Below are positions 34,771 to 44,396 of a DNA stretch of 64,000 nt, piece by piece. Positions within the stretch are counted from its first letter, which is position 1. Every line of letters starts with the position of its first letter. Both the position numbers and the translations under genes were made by a program. The DNA lies in NCBI GenBank assembly GCA_037043235.1, contig JAWRVZ010000103.1, forward strand, positions 311,501 to 375,500, given 5' to 3'. This DNA comes from Rhodeus uyekii (taxonomy: Eukaryota; Chordata; Actinopteri; Cypriniformes; Acheilognathidae). A model generated the notes under the pieces. The model worked only from the letters and a program-made list of their open reading frames with translations. It ran no database searches and was not told the DNA's origin.

Positions 34771-35324
34771 TGATTAAAGATTATGAGGCACATTAATTTA
34801 AAACATTAATGGTGTGCATGGATAAATAGACATTTAAATAAAAAATAAGAACAGTACATTTAGCAGTCAGTCAAATTGACATTATTAAGTTAATAGATTT
34901 CCACGCTATTCAGTAATTATTTAACAAACACAACCATTTAAGTAATCATTTGATAATAAAAGAAGCTTTTTATTTCCAATGGCACTACCATCTTGCTGTA
35001 CCACAACCTGTGAGGTCACGAGGTTTGGTCGGCTGTAATAGTTTCAAATAATAGATAACATTTATTTTGCGGTTTACTTAATCTCTGTATGTTGTGTGAT
35101 GTTTATAATGGTTTAAATGGTTTACAATTGTTTATAATGGTTGTGGTTCATTTTAGTTTCTGACAATCATTTTGGCAATTTATTGTATATCCACATATAA
35201 ATATGGAAATCTTGAGACAGTGGGAATCTGAATGTGTATTGTGAAAGTGAAGCAATACTTTTCTCAGTTTCAGCAGCAGATTATGAAAATTGATTATTTT
35301 GTCCTTTGTTTAATACTGTAAAAT
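34771..35324. other. No gene recognised
   Basis: AT-rich; nothing supported. Confidence 0.4.
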
Positions 35325-35395
35325 GTCTCAGGTTGCGTATGTAACCCTAGTTCCCTAAAAGGGAATGAGATGCTGCGTCTAAACATTTACTATAT

Positions 35396-35560
35396 TTATT
35401 CATGTAGCAGACGCTTTTGTCCAAAGAGACTTACAATTTGAGGAAAACAGAAATCAATTCATCATAAATATACAAACGTACATAAGAGTGCTTACAATAC
35501 AAAGATTCAAACAATGCACATACTAGTACCACAGTATGTGTAAAGTGCTATGGTCATTTT
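35396..35560 (-). repeat. Fish SINE/LINE-tail insertion within D3
   Basis: GTAGCAGACGCTTTTGTCCA followed by AAGAGACTTAC is the reverse complement of the common fish retroposon tail (AAGTCGCTTTGGATAAAAGC then GTCTGCTAAATG). It separates the D3 terminal repeat from its recombinase relic. The right boundary is approximate. Confidence 0.6.
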
Positions 35561-36575
35561 TGTCTTTTTTTAGACCTGTTCAGGGCAGAGTGAAACATAG
35601 CTCACTATGATAACAACCAGTGTTCCCAGAGTGGAGTTAAGGTCTAACTGGTAGAACCTAATAATAATGCAGGGAGGATCAGCCAGCTGCATCGCAAACT
35701 GCTGCAAGAGATAATCCTGCTATAAGTGCCTTAGATGCAGCCATGCTCCTAATTGAGTGGGCTTGGATCATCAAGGGAGCCAGTCCAGCCGACTCCTGGG
35801 TAATAGAGATAGCCTCAGCTAACCACTTGCTGATAGTTTGGCTCACGCCACAGGGCCTCAGCTCTATGGATATAAGCGCCCAGTGCTCAAACTGGACTGA
35901 GGCTCAGCTGTGTTAGTCGGCTTGAGATCTCCTAAAATTAGGGATGTAAGAATGCGTAAGAACAGTCCTAAATAGGTTCAAAAGGGGGACCTGGGATAGA
36001 CTGCCAATAGAACCAGTCCCAGGTTAAAATCTTAATGCGTACTGCTGGCCTCAACCTCAGTTTGCCACAAAGAAAACAAGTAAGAGGTCTCTCCCAATTG
36101 AGATACTACCCAGAGGTATGTGTGAAGCACTATAGCAGCCACATAAACCTTCAGGGTAAAAGGGGATAAACCTCAGTGCATCTGTCTTGCAGAACCTCCA
36201 TCACAGTGCTAATCTGACAGGATGGGCTTTTATGCCCCAAGGCTGGAACAGGAGTCCCCTATGGAGTTTCAGAAAACACAGTCTGCTCGGCCACCCCGGG
36301 GCAAATAATTTGAGACGGACCTTGTCCCAATGAACTCTCTCCAGAACTTCTGGGAGAAGTATGATTGAGGGAATGCATACAGACGTAGCCTTGGCCACAT
36401 GTGAATCATGGTGTCCAGGTGGAGCTGGATAAGTGAGGACGAAGCAAAGTGGGCAGTGAGACGTCTACATGTAAACAGATCCCCTTATGCTCAGCCGAAC
36501 CTCTCGCAAATGTGACAAAGAGTGTCATCACCCGGGCCTCGGCCCCTGCCTCAACATGAATATTTGGGACCCTAT

Positions 36576-36798
36576 CAAGTAAAGTCAAGTCAAGTCACCT
36601 TTATTTATATAGCACTTTTTACAACACAGATTGTTTCAAATCAGCTTTACAGTGGTCACAGGAAAATAATAAAAACAAAGTTTGTTTCAGCTGAACAGCA
36701 GCTCTAAAACAGTAGTTGAATCAATACAATTGAAGAATATTAAGTGATATGTGTCCCAAACTAAGCATGCCAGAGGCGACAGCAGCAAGGAAATCCTG
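36576..36798 (-). mobile_element. L2 LINE 3'-end insertion within D3
   Basis: Same orientation and sequence type as the 3' end of the LINE at 10528: CAAGTCAAGTCACCTTTATT, TTTACAACACAGATTGTTTC and GCCAGAGGCGACAGCAGCAA. A short 5'-truncated copy that splits the D3 RT/RNase H relic. Confidence 0.82.
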
Positions 36799-37720
36799 CC
36801 TCAGACCTGTGCACCCTGGCTCCCTTGGGATACCATGGGTAACACAGTGGTCCGCAAAGGACATGGGCACCGTGAACTGAGGTGCAAACTATTTATTTTT
36901 AGAAATATCAGGATTATTACACATAACCAAGGTACAGCCTCATGACCTTGATTATGAGAGGTGGGTTGACCCTCTTGGAAAAAAAAAACTCTGGTTTTGA
37001 GCCACCACTGAAGGGACCACATGTGCAGGCATCTGGATGAATAACACTGGAAACTGTTGCCATGATGCCCAGTGGTCTCAACTGCTCAGTGAGTGACTGG
37101 CCTATTTATGAAGCTATGTTGTTGAAGGATGGATATACATTTCAACTGGTTTGTAGTTTTAGGTGGAGGGTGAAGTCTCTCGCAAGAGACTTCTCCAGTG
37201 TCAAATGTTAATGAAATCTGGTTCCACAGGAACTGGATATCCATAGTGCAAATACCTCTGATAGAGAGGAAATAACCACAGTGTGTGCTTCCATGTCTGG
37301 AAGAGGAAATCAGACCGTCAGATGAGGGCAGGGATAAGCCCTAGGCCCATCTCTCACCACACTGATTGGTCTCTATGCGATCTTGGTTTTCGGATGAGAT
37401 TGTCAGTGGGAGAATCGTAAGCCAGGACAGCCTCCTCAGAGACTGCCAAGCAGGAGTGGAGTGGCTTTGACCACAGCACGCTCGAGCACTGGCCAAACGT
37501 GCTCCTCTCCAAACCAGAATCCCATCCATCCTTTACAGAGAAGTACGGGTAATGAAAACCTGATCTCATAGCTGGGAGGTATTCAATGGCCTCTAACTCA
37601 GAAGAGATTAGTTCTTCTTCATTACCAGAGCCTGCTTAGGGCCCCCCATATGGCCAGGGTACCAAAGAATGCACATGACCCAAACAGAAACATTCAGTAA
37701 GCGTGGCCTCTGGTATATTC

Positions 37721-38740
37721 TTGAGCTTTCGCTTCAGGGCCCTGTCCTACAAGCTAGCAAGCGCCTCCTCCATTGTAGGTGCCCGTTGTGTGCCTTCATT
37801 TATTTATTTTGACCTGAACATCTCAGTGTGAGGTTCAAAAGATTTCATTTCCACTTTAAGGATACATCAAGACAGTGTGGAATGTGTCTATAGTCCAAAA
37901 ACAAGGGAGATTCAAAGGTCTCAGCAAAGAGACAATTGTGTCTCCTCCATTTGACCTCTTATCTTAATATTTATCTATATATATAAATCTAGATACTTTA
38001 TATCTACCAAATCTGTCTGTGTTTTCCCATATTCCTGCATATACTATGCAGACAGCAGGACATGCGAGATGGCAGCTGAATCACTGTTGGATCCATGTGT
38101 GATGCAGTGGCTGATGGAATCTTCCACACTGGGAAATGTTTAACATGCGTTCTCAGCTCAGCTCGACAATGTTTACCGCTAAGCTCATTGTCCTTGTTTT
38201 GCTGGAAAACGCTTGGTTTTGCTTTGATAAACAAGTTTGTCATCCTTCAGCTGTGTTTCAAATGCCGTATTGATTTATTCAGGTCTGCATTAAGGATTAT
38301 TAAACCCCCTCCTTGTGGTGAGCACTGTCACATACACTGTGTCATTGATCGTTTTGTGCACCGCAGGATGTCTTAAAACATATTAAGCGCCCCTTAGTTC
38401 AGAGACAAGATACTTGAAATCTGATAACTCTGAATAAATGCAAATGCAGCATGCCTGAAGACGATATTAATGTTCTCTTCTATAGGAAATACAAGGGCTC
38501 TCTTCTTGAATGTGAGATACGTGCATGGAGACATTCTCAGTCTTAGTACATACTCAAGGCTGTTAACATCTGTAGTCAGGTAATGAATATTAATGCAGAA
38601 AGTTCATTAACAAACTGTCAGAATTTAAGATTTTCCCTCAAGGGTAGACACACATTTGTGCCACACGAGAAAAGAGAGACAGGTTTTTCACTGTTATACA
38701 GTACAGGGAGCAAAGCTTGAAACCACACCCACTCATATGA
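37721..38740. other. No gene recognised
   Basis: Contains a (TA)n near 37973-37986. No supported gene. Confidence 0.4.
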
Positions 38741-38744
38741 TGAA

Positions 38745-39022
38745 GAGCGCGCGAGAATGAATAAGCACCTGTTCTCGTGCGCTCACAACAAGGACGAACA
38801 CACAAGTCATGAATGCCCGAATCCTGACAGAAAACTGAAACTGAACAAGACCAAAGTATCGGGACCGGACATCATAACTCGCACACAATACGCAACACAG
38901 ACAAGAGTGCTCGCGGCTCAACACTCGAAGCCGCGCACACACACACAAAACATTACGGTAGTGTCAGAGCTCTGCCACAACACCAAGAGATTGACTAGAC
39001 AGAATGTGGCAGAACCCTGACA
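38745..39022 (-). mobile_element. Family X LTR, 5' portion (3' part missing)
   Basis: The reverse complement starts TGTCAGGGTTCTGCCACATT and matches the first 250 bp of the copy at 57633 (GTGGCAGAGCT, GACACTACCGTAATG, TTCGGACATTCATGAC-like blocks). It lacks the later part and so is truncated at the left. Confidence 0.7.
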
Positions 39023-39576
39023 TAAACAGCATATAAATCAAAATGTTCTTACATTACTGAATGATACTTGTGAAAAGGAAACAACTGTAAAGCTTTGGGG
39101 TGTTGATGGACTCGATCGACTCCATCTGTGTTTTCATCATCGTTGAACGTTAGATGTAGTTTTTGAGAAAAGGCATTTTTCTCAGCTTTTGAGCTTTTCA
39201 AAATTTTGTTTTTTAATTCAACTTACCCACATTGATTCTTCATAAAAAATGCTTGAAGCTGGAATAAAACTTAAAAAAAAAAAGTTTTTAAAGTAGAGGC
39301 TCTGTTCTGTCTTTTGATATATTCATACAACAAAATATTCTAAATGGCCATGAAACTTTTGTGAAAATCATCAAACACGATTCTGGTGGCTAGCATCTTT
39401 TTTTTAAACGCTAGCGGGGAAAGAGTTAATAGTTATTTTGCTTTACTTTACCTTTCATTAACTGTGTGATAAATGAATCAAGTGATTTGTCATTGTTTAA
39501 AAACAGGTTGTTTTTTCTTTTCACATATTGTTTTTCTTTTCATACAACCTAATATTATCTTGCTGGCTGGCAACTT
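39023..39576. other. No gene recognised
   Basis: AT-rich sequence; nothing supported. Confidence 0.4.
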
Positions 39577-39580
39577 CTAT

Positions 39581-39611
<31 letters not shown>

Positions 39612-39613
39612 TG
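39577..39613 (+). repeat. (ATTT)n microsatellite
   Basis: About nine copies of the tetramer. Confidence 0.9.
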
Positions 39614-39744
39614 TTTAGAAAATGTTGGTGGGGAAAAAAGCTACAATGCAAAGTCATTTAAATTATTAAAATCATCTGCAGAATCATAAACTTGTACATT
39701 TTGTACGTTAATTGTATTTCAAAAGCTGAAAGGTTTTGAATTTT

Positions 39745-39925
39745 GCTGGCTTGCTGGAACCCAAAATATGATGCTGGTTGCTGTTTTGCTGGTCCCTTGC
39801 ATGGAATGCTATTTGCTGGTAGACCGGCATAATGTATGTTTTGCTCACTGGGACCAGCTTTGTATGCTTATGTACTGGTAGACCAGCATTTGTTGTTACT
39901 GGTAGACCAGCATTTTGGGTGTTGA
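39745..39925 (+). repeat. Palindromic 'CTGGTAGACCAGCAT' repeat
   Basis: CTGGTAGACCRGCAT occurs three times (about 39816, 39874, 39899), with GGACCAGCTT and GCTGGTCCC as complementary words. Such words are common in fish non-autonomous DNA transposons. No TSD determined. Confidence 0.55.
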
Positions 39926-39929
39926 TATC

Positions 39930-41574
39930 ATTCCAGCAAGGCTACAACAAAACTTATATATGTGTTAAAAGTTGTTGAAGTGTTTCATTATGTGACCTTA
40001 AGTTGAGCAGATGTCCCTTGATTTTGGTTGAAATAGTTAAATTAATTAAATGGAAATTGTTTAAAGTGCATGCTAACACTATTGACTACAATATTTCATG
40101 CTTCTGAACACAATGGCACTTTTTACCATTCACTACTTGGTGACTGATTTTGACATGGTTCCCAAATGACCAAGAAAGTCTTTAAAAACAGCAAAAGCAT
40201 TTTTGAGCTTTCATCATCAATGGTGCTTTCTTAACAAATGCTCTTCTCATAATCCCCTTTTTATTGTTCAAAATGCTTATGATTATTCTGTTAATTGGCA
40301 TTTTTATTTGTTTTCATATCTCTAAATGTTTTTTTTTTGCAATGTACACAAGTTCTTTTTAAGATTTGTGTATAGACCCATTGAAACATTTCACTGGTTT
40401 GGATTTTTACTTTGTTTAAAGCTTCAGATGACATTGATTAATTATAATTTGTCAAACTACAGTTTCAGAGTAGTTTCCCTAACACCGTATGAACAAAATA
40501 CAGTTGCAAAGAAATTCCATGCTGGTTTGTTCTGGATTTTTTATTTGGTTATGTTATTTTTTATTAGAGTTAATTATTAGTTTAACGCCATTGCTAATGA
40601 CGACATTCATGTATTTTGAAGGAGGTATGGCTGTGGAGATGCTCTGAAGGGAGGGTGGGATCTCATGCTTTCAAAACTAGATTTATATTGCTAGCCTCTC
40701 CGAAACATTGCCTGCTCTGCCTTTAAAGGTTGAACATGTTGCACTTTTTGACAAATAAAACAGGTCATCCAAGTATGCAATGAAAATGTTGGGACTGTGT
40801 TATACATGCCGCTCACTGCAGGGGTAGAGAGGTAGGACATTCTTCTGTTTGGAGGGCTAAACATGCTCCTCTCTTCAATCGTCTCTGATAGTTCTCAGTC
40901 AGACAAGCCGGACTAAATGCAGTCAGGCATCCCAGGCATCGGCAGTAATTGAGCTAATGCCGTAACGCATGTGGACAGCTACACGGACGAGCCTCCAGGC
41001 TTATTTAAACTTTATAAGACAAGAGAGTGCCCCCCACCCCCAAGCCTTCTGGATGAATTATGTGTTTGCTCGCCGGTGCACTTCTTTTAACCCTGGTTTT
41101 TTTGCATTATTGATGATCAACAGGGTCAGAATTTGCTTTTAGTGCTCCCTGATGACGGCTCCATCCGGGAAGCAATGCACTCATAATATCATGGCTGCCG
41201 GAGAATAGACTGGATGTTTCTTGACGACTTTCACCAAAGTAATGCATTTGTGAGTCTCTTTTTCTGTGAGTGTGTGTGTGACGGAGACATACAGAACTGA
41301 AAGTCTAATATTTGTGTTTTGTTCATTAAAGATTCCACCGGTAACTCTTTCAACAGGGTTTGTAACGAAGACGTTTCAGTCTCATACCACCTTCATGTCA
41401 TGTCAAAATGGTCATATTTATGTGACAAATGCACATGAATGATGCTTATATTTAGCATGGGAAATATGAATCATGCAAATTTGTAGTTTTTATTGTGCCA
41501 GTAGAGTTTAGTTTAGGTTGTAAATTATTGGTGAAGATTAGGGACAAAGCTTATCAGAAAATGCAATTCAATAG
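39930..41574. other. No gene recognised; possible conserved non-coding stretch
   Basis: The part at about 40840-41240 is more GC-balanced and free of repeats or frames, unlike its surroundings. Confidence 0.35.
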
Positions 41575-41960
41575 ATCAAGTCATATATTTATTTATAAAG
41601 AACTTATAATATAGATGGTTTTACAGTGATAAAAGGAAAGTGTCATTGTTGTAAAATTAAATCAATTATGAAACAAATGCAAAGTAACTGTACTGTCTGA
41701 TCAAGTGTAAGGCAGCAAGAAGACAATAGTCGTTATTCAGATCAGTGTTGATTCAGTTAAACTCAAAAACTGTTTAAAATTAATCAATTATGAAACAAGT
41801 TCAATTCAGTTCACATTTTGTTCTCATACAAATTGAAAATAAATTGAAAATAATATTGTGTCTGTCTTGTCTTTTAAATCCTAACTGATCAAGCCAAAGG
41901 CGACAAAGGCAAACACAGACTTGAAGCGGGGTTAATATATTTTAAATCAAATTAAATAAA
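41575..41960 (-). repeat. Diverged L2 3' UTR copy
   Basis: TCAAGTCATATATTTATTTA at the left and CAAGCCAAAGGCGACAAAGG at the right match the ends of the L2 tail seen at 10528 and 36576, with additional AT-rich sequence between. Confidence 0.55.
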
Positions 41961-41964
41961 TACA

Positions 41965-42626
41965 AATTAAATAGACGATATCAAGTAGGTCTACCAGTTT
42001 TAGGTACAGGAATACAGAAATTGAATAAATAAAATGTTTTGGTGTATAAATGAAGTAAAGATACATTTTTCTCTCTGTTTTGCTGTTTGATTAACATTAA
42101 TGACATAGATGGCAGCAGGAATATTAGGCTACTGTCACTTTAAGAATGAACGCACAGGTCCAGTATACTGATACACATGCATTTAGATTCTCAACTGTTT
42201 TCGCTCACTGACTGTGTTCAGCAAGACGGGATTTTTCAGTGCATTTTGAAAGAGAGAGAGCAGTAGCGCTTAATCATGATGCTGTAGCGCTGTAGATGCT
42301 GTAGCGCTTAATCATTCTCACTGTTTGTGAAATTATGTCTCAAAGAAAGTTTTTAAATGACTGATTTGATCTGATAATGTGAATTTTCTTATTCTACCAA
42401 CAAGCTAATTGAATAAATGTTTGAGGGAATTTCCCACCTTATAATTGTTAAACCTGCAGGAAATTGGGAATAAGTAAACATTTTGTGCTATAGCTGCACT
42501 AAAATTCAAGCCCTAATACCTAATGTTGTGTATTGTTCCATTGCTTTGGTAAAGCATCCATCAATGAACCTCAAGCAAAATTGAGATATAACTTAGTGTG
42601 TTTATTACTGTGGACTAATTAAATAG
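41965..42626. other. No gene recognised
   Basis: AT-rich flank of D4. CTGTAGCGCT is repeated at 42280-42310. Confidence 0.4.
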
Positions 42627-42815
42627 GTTCCCTTTCAGGGAACTCGAGCTGTGTCGAAGCACTAGGGGAAATAGCCTTGCGTGAGTCACGTGAAGATCTA
42701 TGCAACCAATGAGAAGCGAACGCGTGTGAATGCGTCACTGCCGGCCGCAGCCGGTGACGTCATGAGGAAGAGCATAAAGCGCGTCTGAAACCGGGGCGCG
42801 TCAGCTCTGAATGCC
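42627..42815 (+). repeat. D4 left inverted terminal repeat and promoter
   Basis: From 42648 on it is the inverse of about 47573-47740. It contains CCAAT (42706-42710), a palindromic CRE TGACGTCA (42755-42762) and CATAAA (42773-42778) about 105 bp before the gag ATG. Confidence 0.88.
42755..42762 (+). promoter_or_regulatory. CRE-like TGACGTCA in D4 ITR promoter
   Basis: Perfect palindromic CRE between the CCAAT box and the TATA-like CATAAA at 42773-42778. D1 keeps TGACGTCA or TGATGTCA at the same place. The inverted copy sits in the right ITR near 47630. Confidence 0.6.
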
Positions 42816-42877
42816 TTCAGCGTGCTGTGTCTGTGCGAGAGTGGTTTTTGAGACTTGATAGCTTAAAAAATCAAAGA

Positions 42878-44341
42878 ATGAGTGTGAAAAGTGTGGCGAG
42901 AGATGAACAGAGTTTCAGACCGTGTGTTTATCCCTGTCCTCGTTTTATAACGGGCAGGGATACACATGTAATGTGTGTTATCTGTTTAGGAGTGGAACAT
43001 GCACGGTCGGCTCTTGAGGGCGCCGGCTGTAAAGACTGTGAGCAGTTTTCTCTGCATGTTCTCCGCTCCCGCCTGGCGGTCTGTAACGAGGCCGCCCAGG
43101 CTAGTGTTCCCCGGGGTTCGGGACCTGCAGCGGCCGAGGCGTTGCGGCGCTCTCAGTCCTGGGGTTCACAAATGGATCTCGCTGAGGCTGCTGGGGTGGG
43201 TCCGTCCTTACCTCAGCCCTCACGAGACCAAACGGGTTCCAGTCACGGGCACTCCTCGGGAGATGTTCGTGCTGTGACTCCAACATTAGCTTTGTCGAGT
43301 TCCGATAGTGAGATGGACTTAGCTAGTGTTGACCCGGCAGAGGAGGCTTCGCCACTCTCCTCGCCGGCGTTTGAAGAGCTAGTTGAGGTTGTGGCGCGAG
43401 CTGTCTCTCGTCTGGATATTGAATGGCCGGCGGAGACCAGAAGCGCCCGTCCTAAAAGAAGTATGTTGGACGAGCGTTATCTGCCGGCTCGCGTCACTCC
43501 CCCGCGCCGAGCTATGCCTTTCCTTCCCGATTTGCATGCCGAGGTATCCAGATCGTGGGAAAAGCCAGCCTCTGAGAGAGTTCATACACGGAACAGTTCG
43601 ATGTATACGAATCTCGCAGGGGCTCAAAGCTATTGCTATGGGGGGATGCAGAAGGTGGATGAGGCGCTTGCGAGCTACCTTGTGCCCCAATCTGCGTCCT
43701 CCATTAAAGCTCCGGCGCTCCCCTCCAAGCCGATGCGCGTCACGTCGTCTTTGGTGGGGAGAGCGTACTCAGCCTCTAGTCAAGCCGCAGCGTGCCTGCA
43801 CACCACGGCTCTGCTGCAGGCTTATCAGGCTGAGTTGCTGGGGGACCTCAACGAGGGCGGCGGTATCGGTCCGGAGACAGTGGCAGAGCTGCGCCGGACC
43901 GTGGATCTGTCTCTCCGGGCCACTAGGGAGACGGCCTACTCTGTCGGTCGCTCCATGGCAGCTCTGGTGGCTACGGAGAGACATCTTTGGCTCAATTTGT
44001 CTTCCATCAAAGATAGGGACAAATTTGTTTTGCTGGACGCTCCTCTGTCCCCTTCGGGCTTGTTCGGCGACGCCGTAAAAAGCGTTGTCGACAAGTTTCA
44101 GGAGGCTGCACGACAGCAGGTGGCGTTCAGTAAAGTTATTCCCCGCCGCCCTCCACGTGAGACCGCCAGTCAAAGGGGGTCTCAGAGCTCTTCACACAGG
44201 GCCGCTCAAAAACGAAGTGTCGCCACCCGTCTTCCTCCGGCTAATCCCGGGGGGTCGGGGCGACAGGCTCAAGCCTCTGGCAAGAGGGGCGATCTGAGGG
44301 CTGTCCTGAGCGCTAAGAAGGCTAAGAGCAAGCGGCCCTGA
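42878..44341 (+). CDS. D4 gag-like nucleocapsid protein
   Basis: 487 residues from the ATG at 42878-42880. The same frame extends to a GTG at 42827, which I reject as a start. Near the N-terminus is a Cys/His cluster (PCVYPCP, then CVICLGVEH and GCKDC) likely to bind zinc and nucleic acid. A serine/acid-rich linker follows (about 130-190), then a conserved core (LDIEWPAETR, LDERYLPARVTPP, LPDLHAEVSRSW, SLVGRAYSASSQ). The C-terminus is very basic and glutamine/serine-rich (QKRSVATRLPP to AKKAKSKRP). It is presumed to package the element RNA in particles, by analogy with other DIRS ORF1 proteins. It ends 55 bp before the RT ORF. D1, D2 and D5 carry broken homologues. Confidence 0.9.
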   Translation: MSVKSVARDEQSFRPCVYPCPRFITGRDTHVMCVICLGVEHARSALEGAGCKDCEQFSLHVLRSRLAVCNEAAQASVPRGSGPAAAEALRRSQSWGSQMDLAEAAGVGPSLPQPSRDQTGSSHGHSSGDVRAVTPTLALSSSDSEMDLASVDPAEEASPLSSPAFEELVEVVARAVSRLDIEWPAETRSARPKRSMLDERYLPARVTPPRRAMPFLPDLHAEVSRSWEKPASERVHTRNSSMYTNLAGAQSYCYGGMQKVDEALASYLVPQSASSIKAPALPSKPMRVTSSLVGRAYSASSQAAACLHTTALLQAYQAELLGDLNEGGGIGPETVAELRRTVDLSLRATRETAYSVGRSMAALVATERHLWLNLSSIKDRDKFVLLDAPLSPSGLFGDAVKSVVDKFQEAARQQVAFSKVIPRRPPRETASQRGSQSSSHRAAQKRSVATRLPPANPGGSGRQAQASGKRGDLRAVLSAKKAKSKRP

Positions 44342-44396
44342 CGCCAAGCCGCAACAAGGTGGTGTATCCCTGGAGCAGCTGACCAGTCAGCCCGCC

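Larger units (their letters stand above)
35325..37720 (-). mobile_element. DIRS copy D3, heavily decayed with nested insertions
   Basis: Starts with a recognisable ITR end (GTCTCAGGTTGCGTATGTAA, then GAGATGCTGCGTCT). Inside are minus-strand relics of recombinase (about 35600-36230), the methyltransferase-like region (36230-36400: VLERVHWDKVRLKLFAPGWP), RT (36801-37022 and 37510-37640) and a gag-like stretch (37440-37500). A SINE/LINE tail (35390-35560) and an L2 3' tail (36576-36798) are inserted. No usable frame remains. Confidence 0.8.

Noticed and set aside
43383..44078. 231-codon alternative frame within D4 gag
   Set aside because: Overlaps gag, has no homologous open frame in D5 gag, and looks like a GC-driven shadow.
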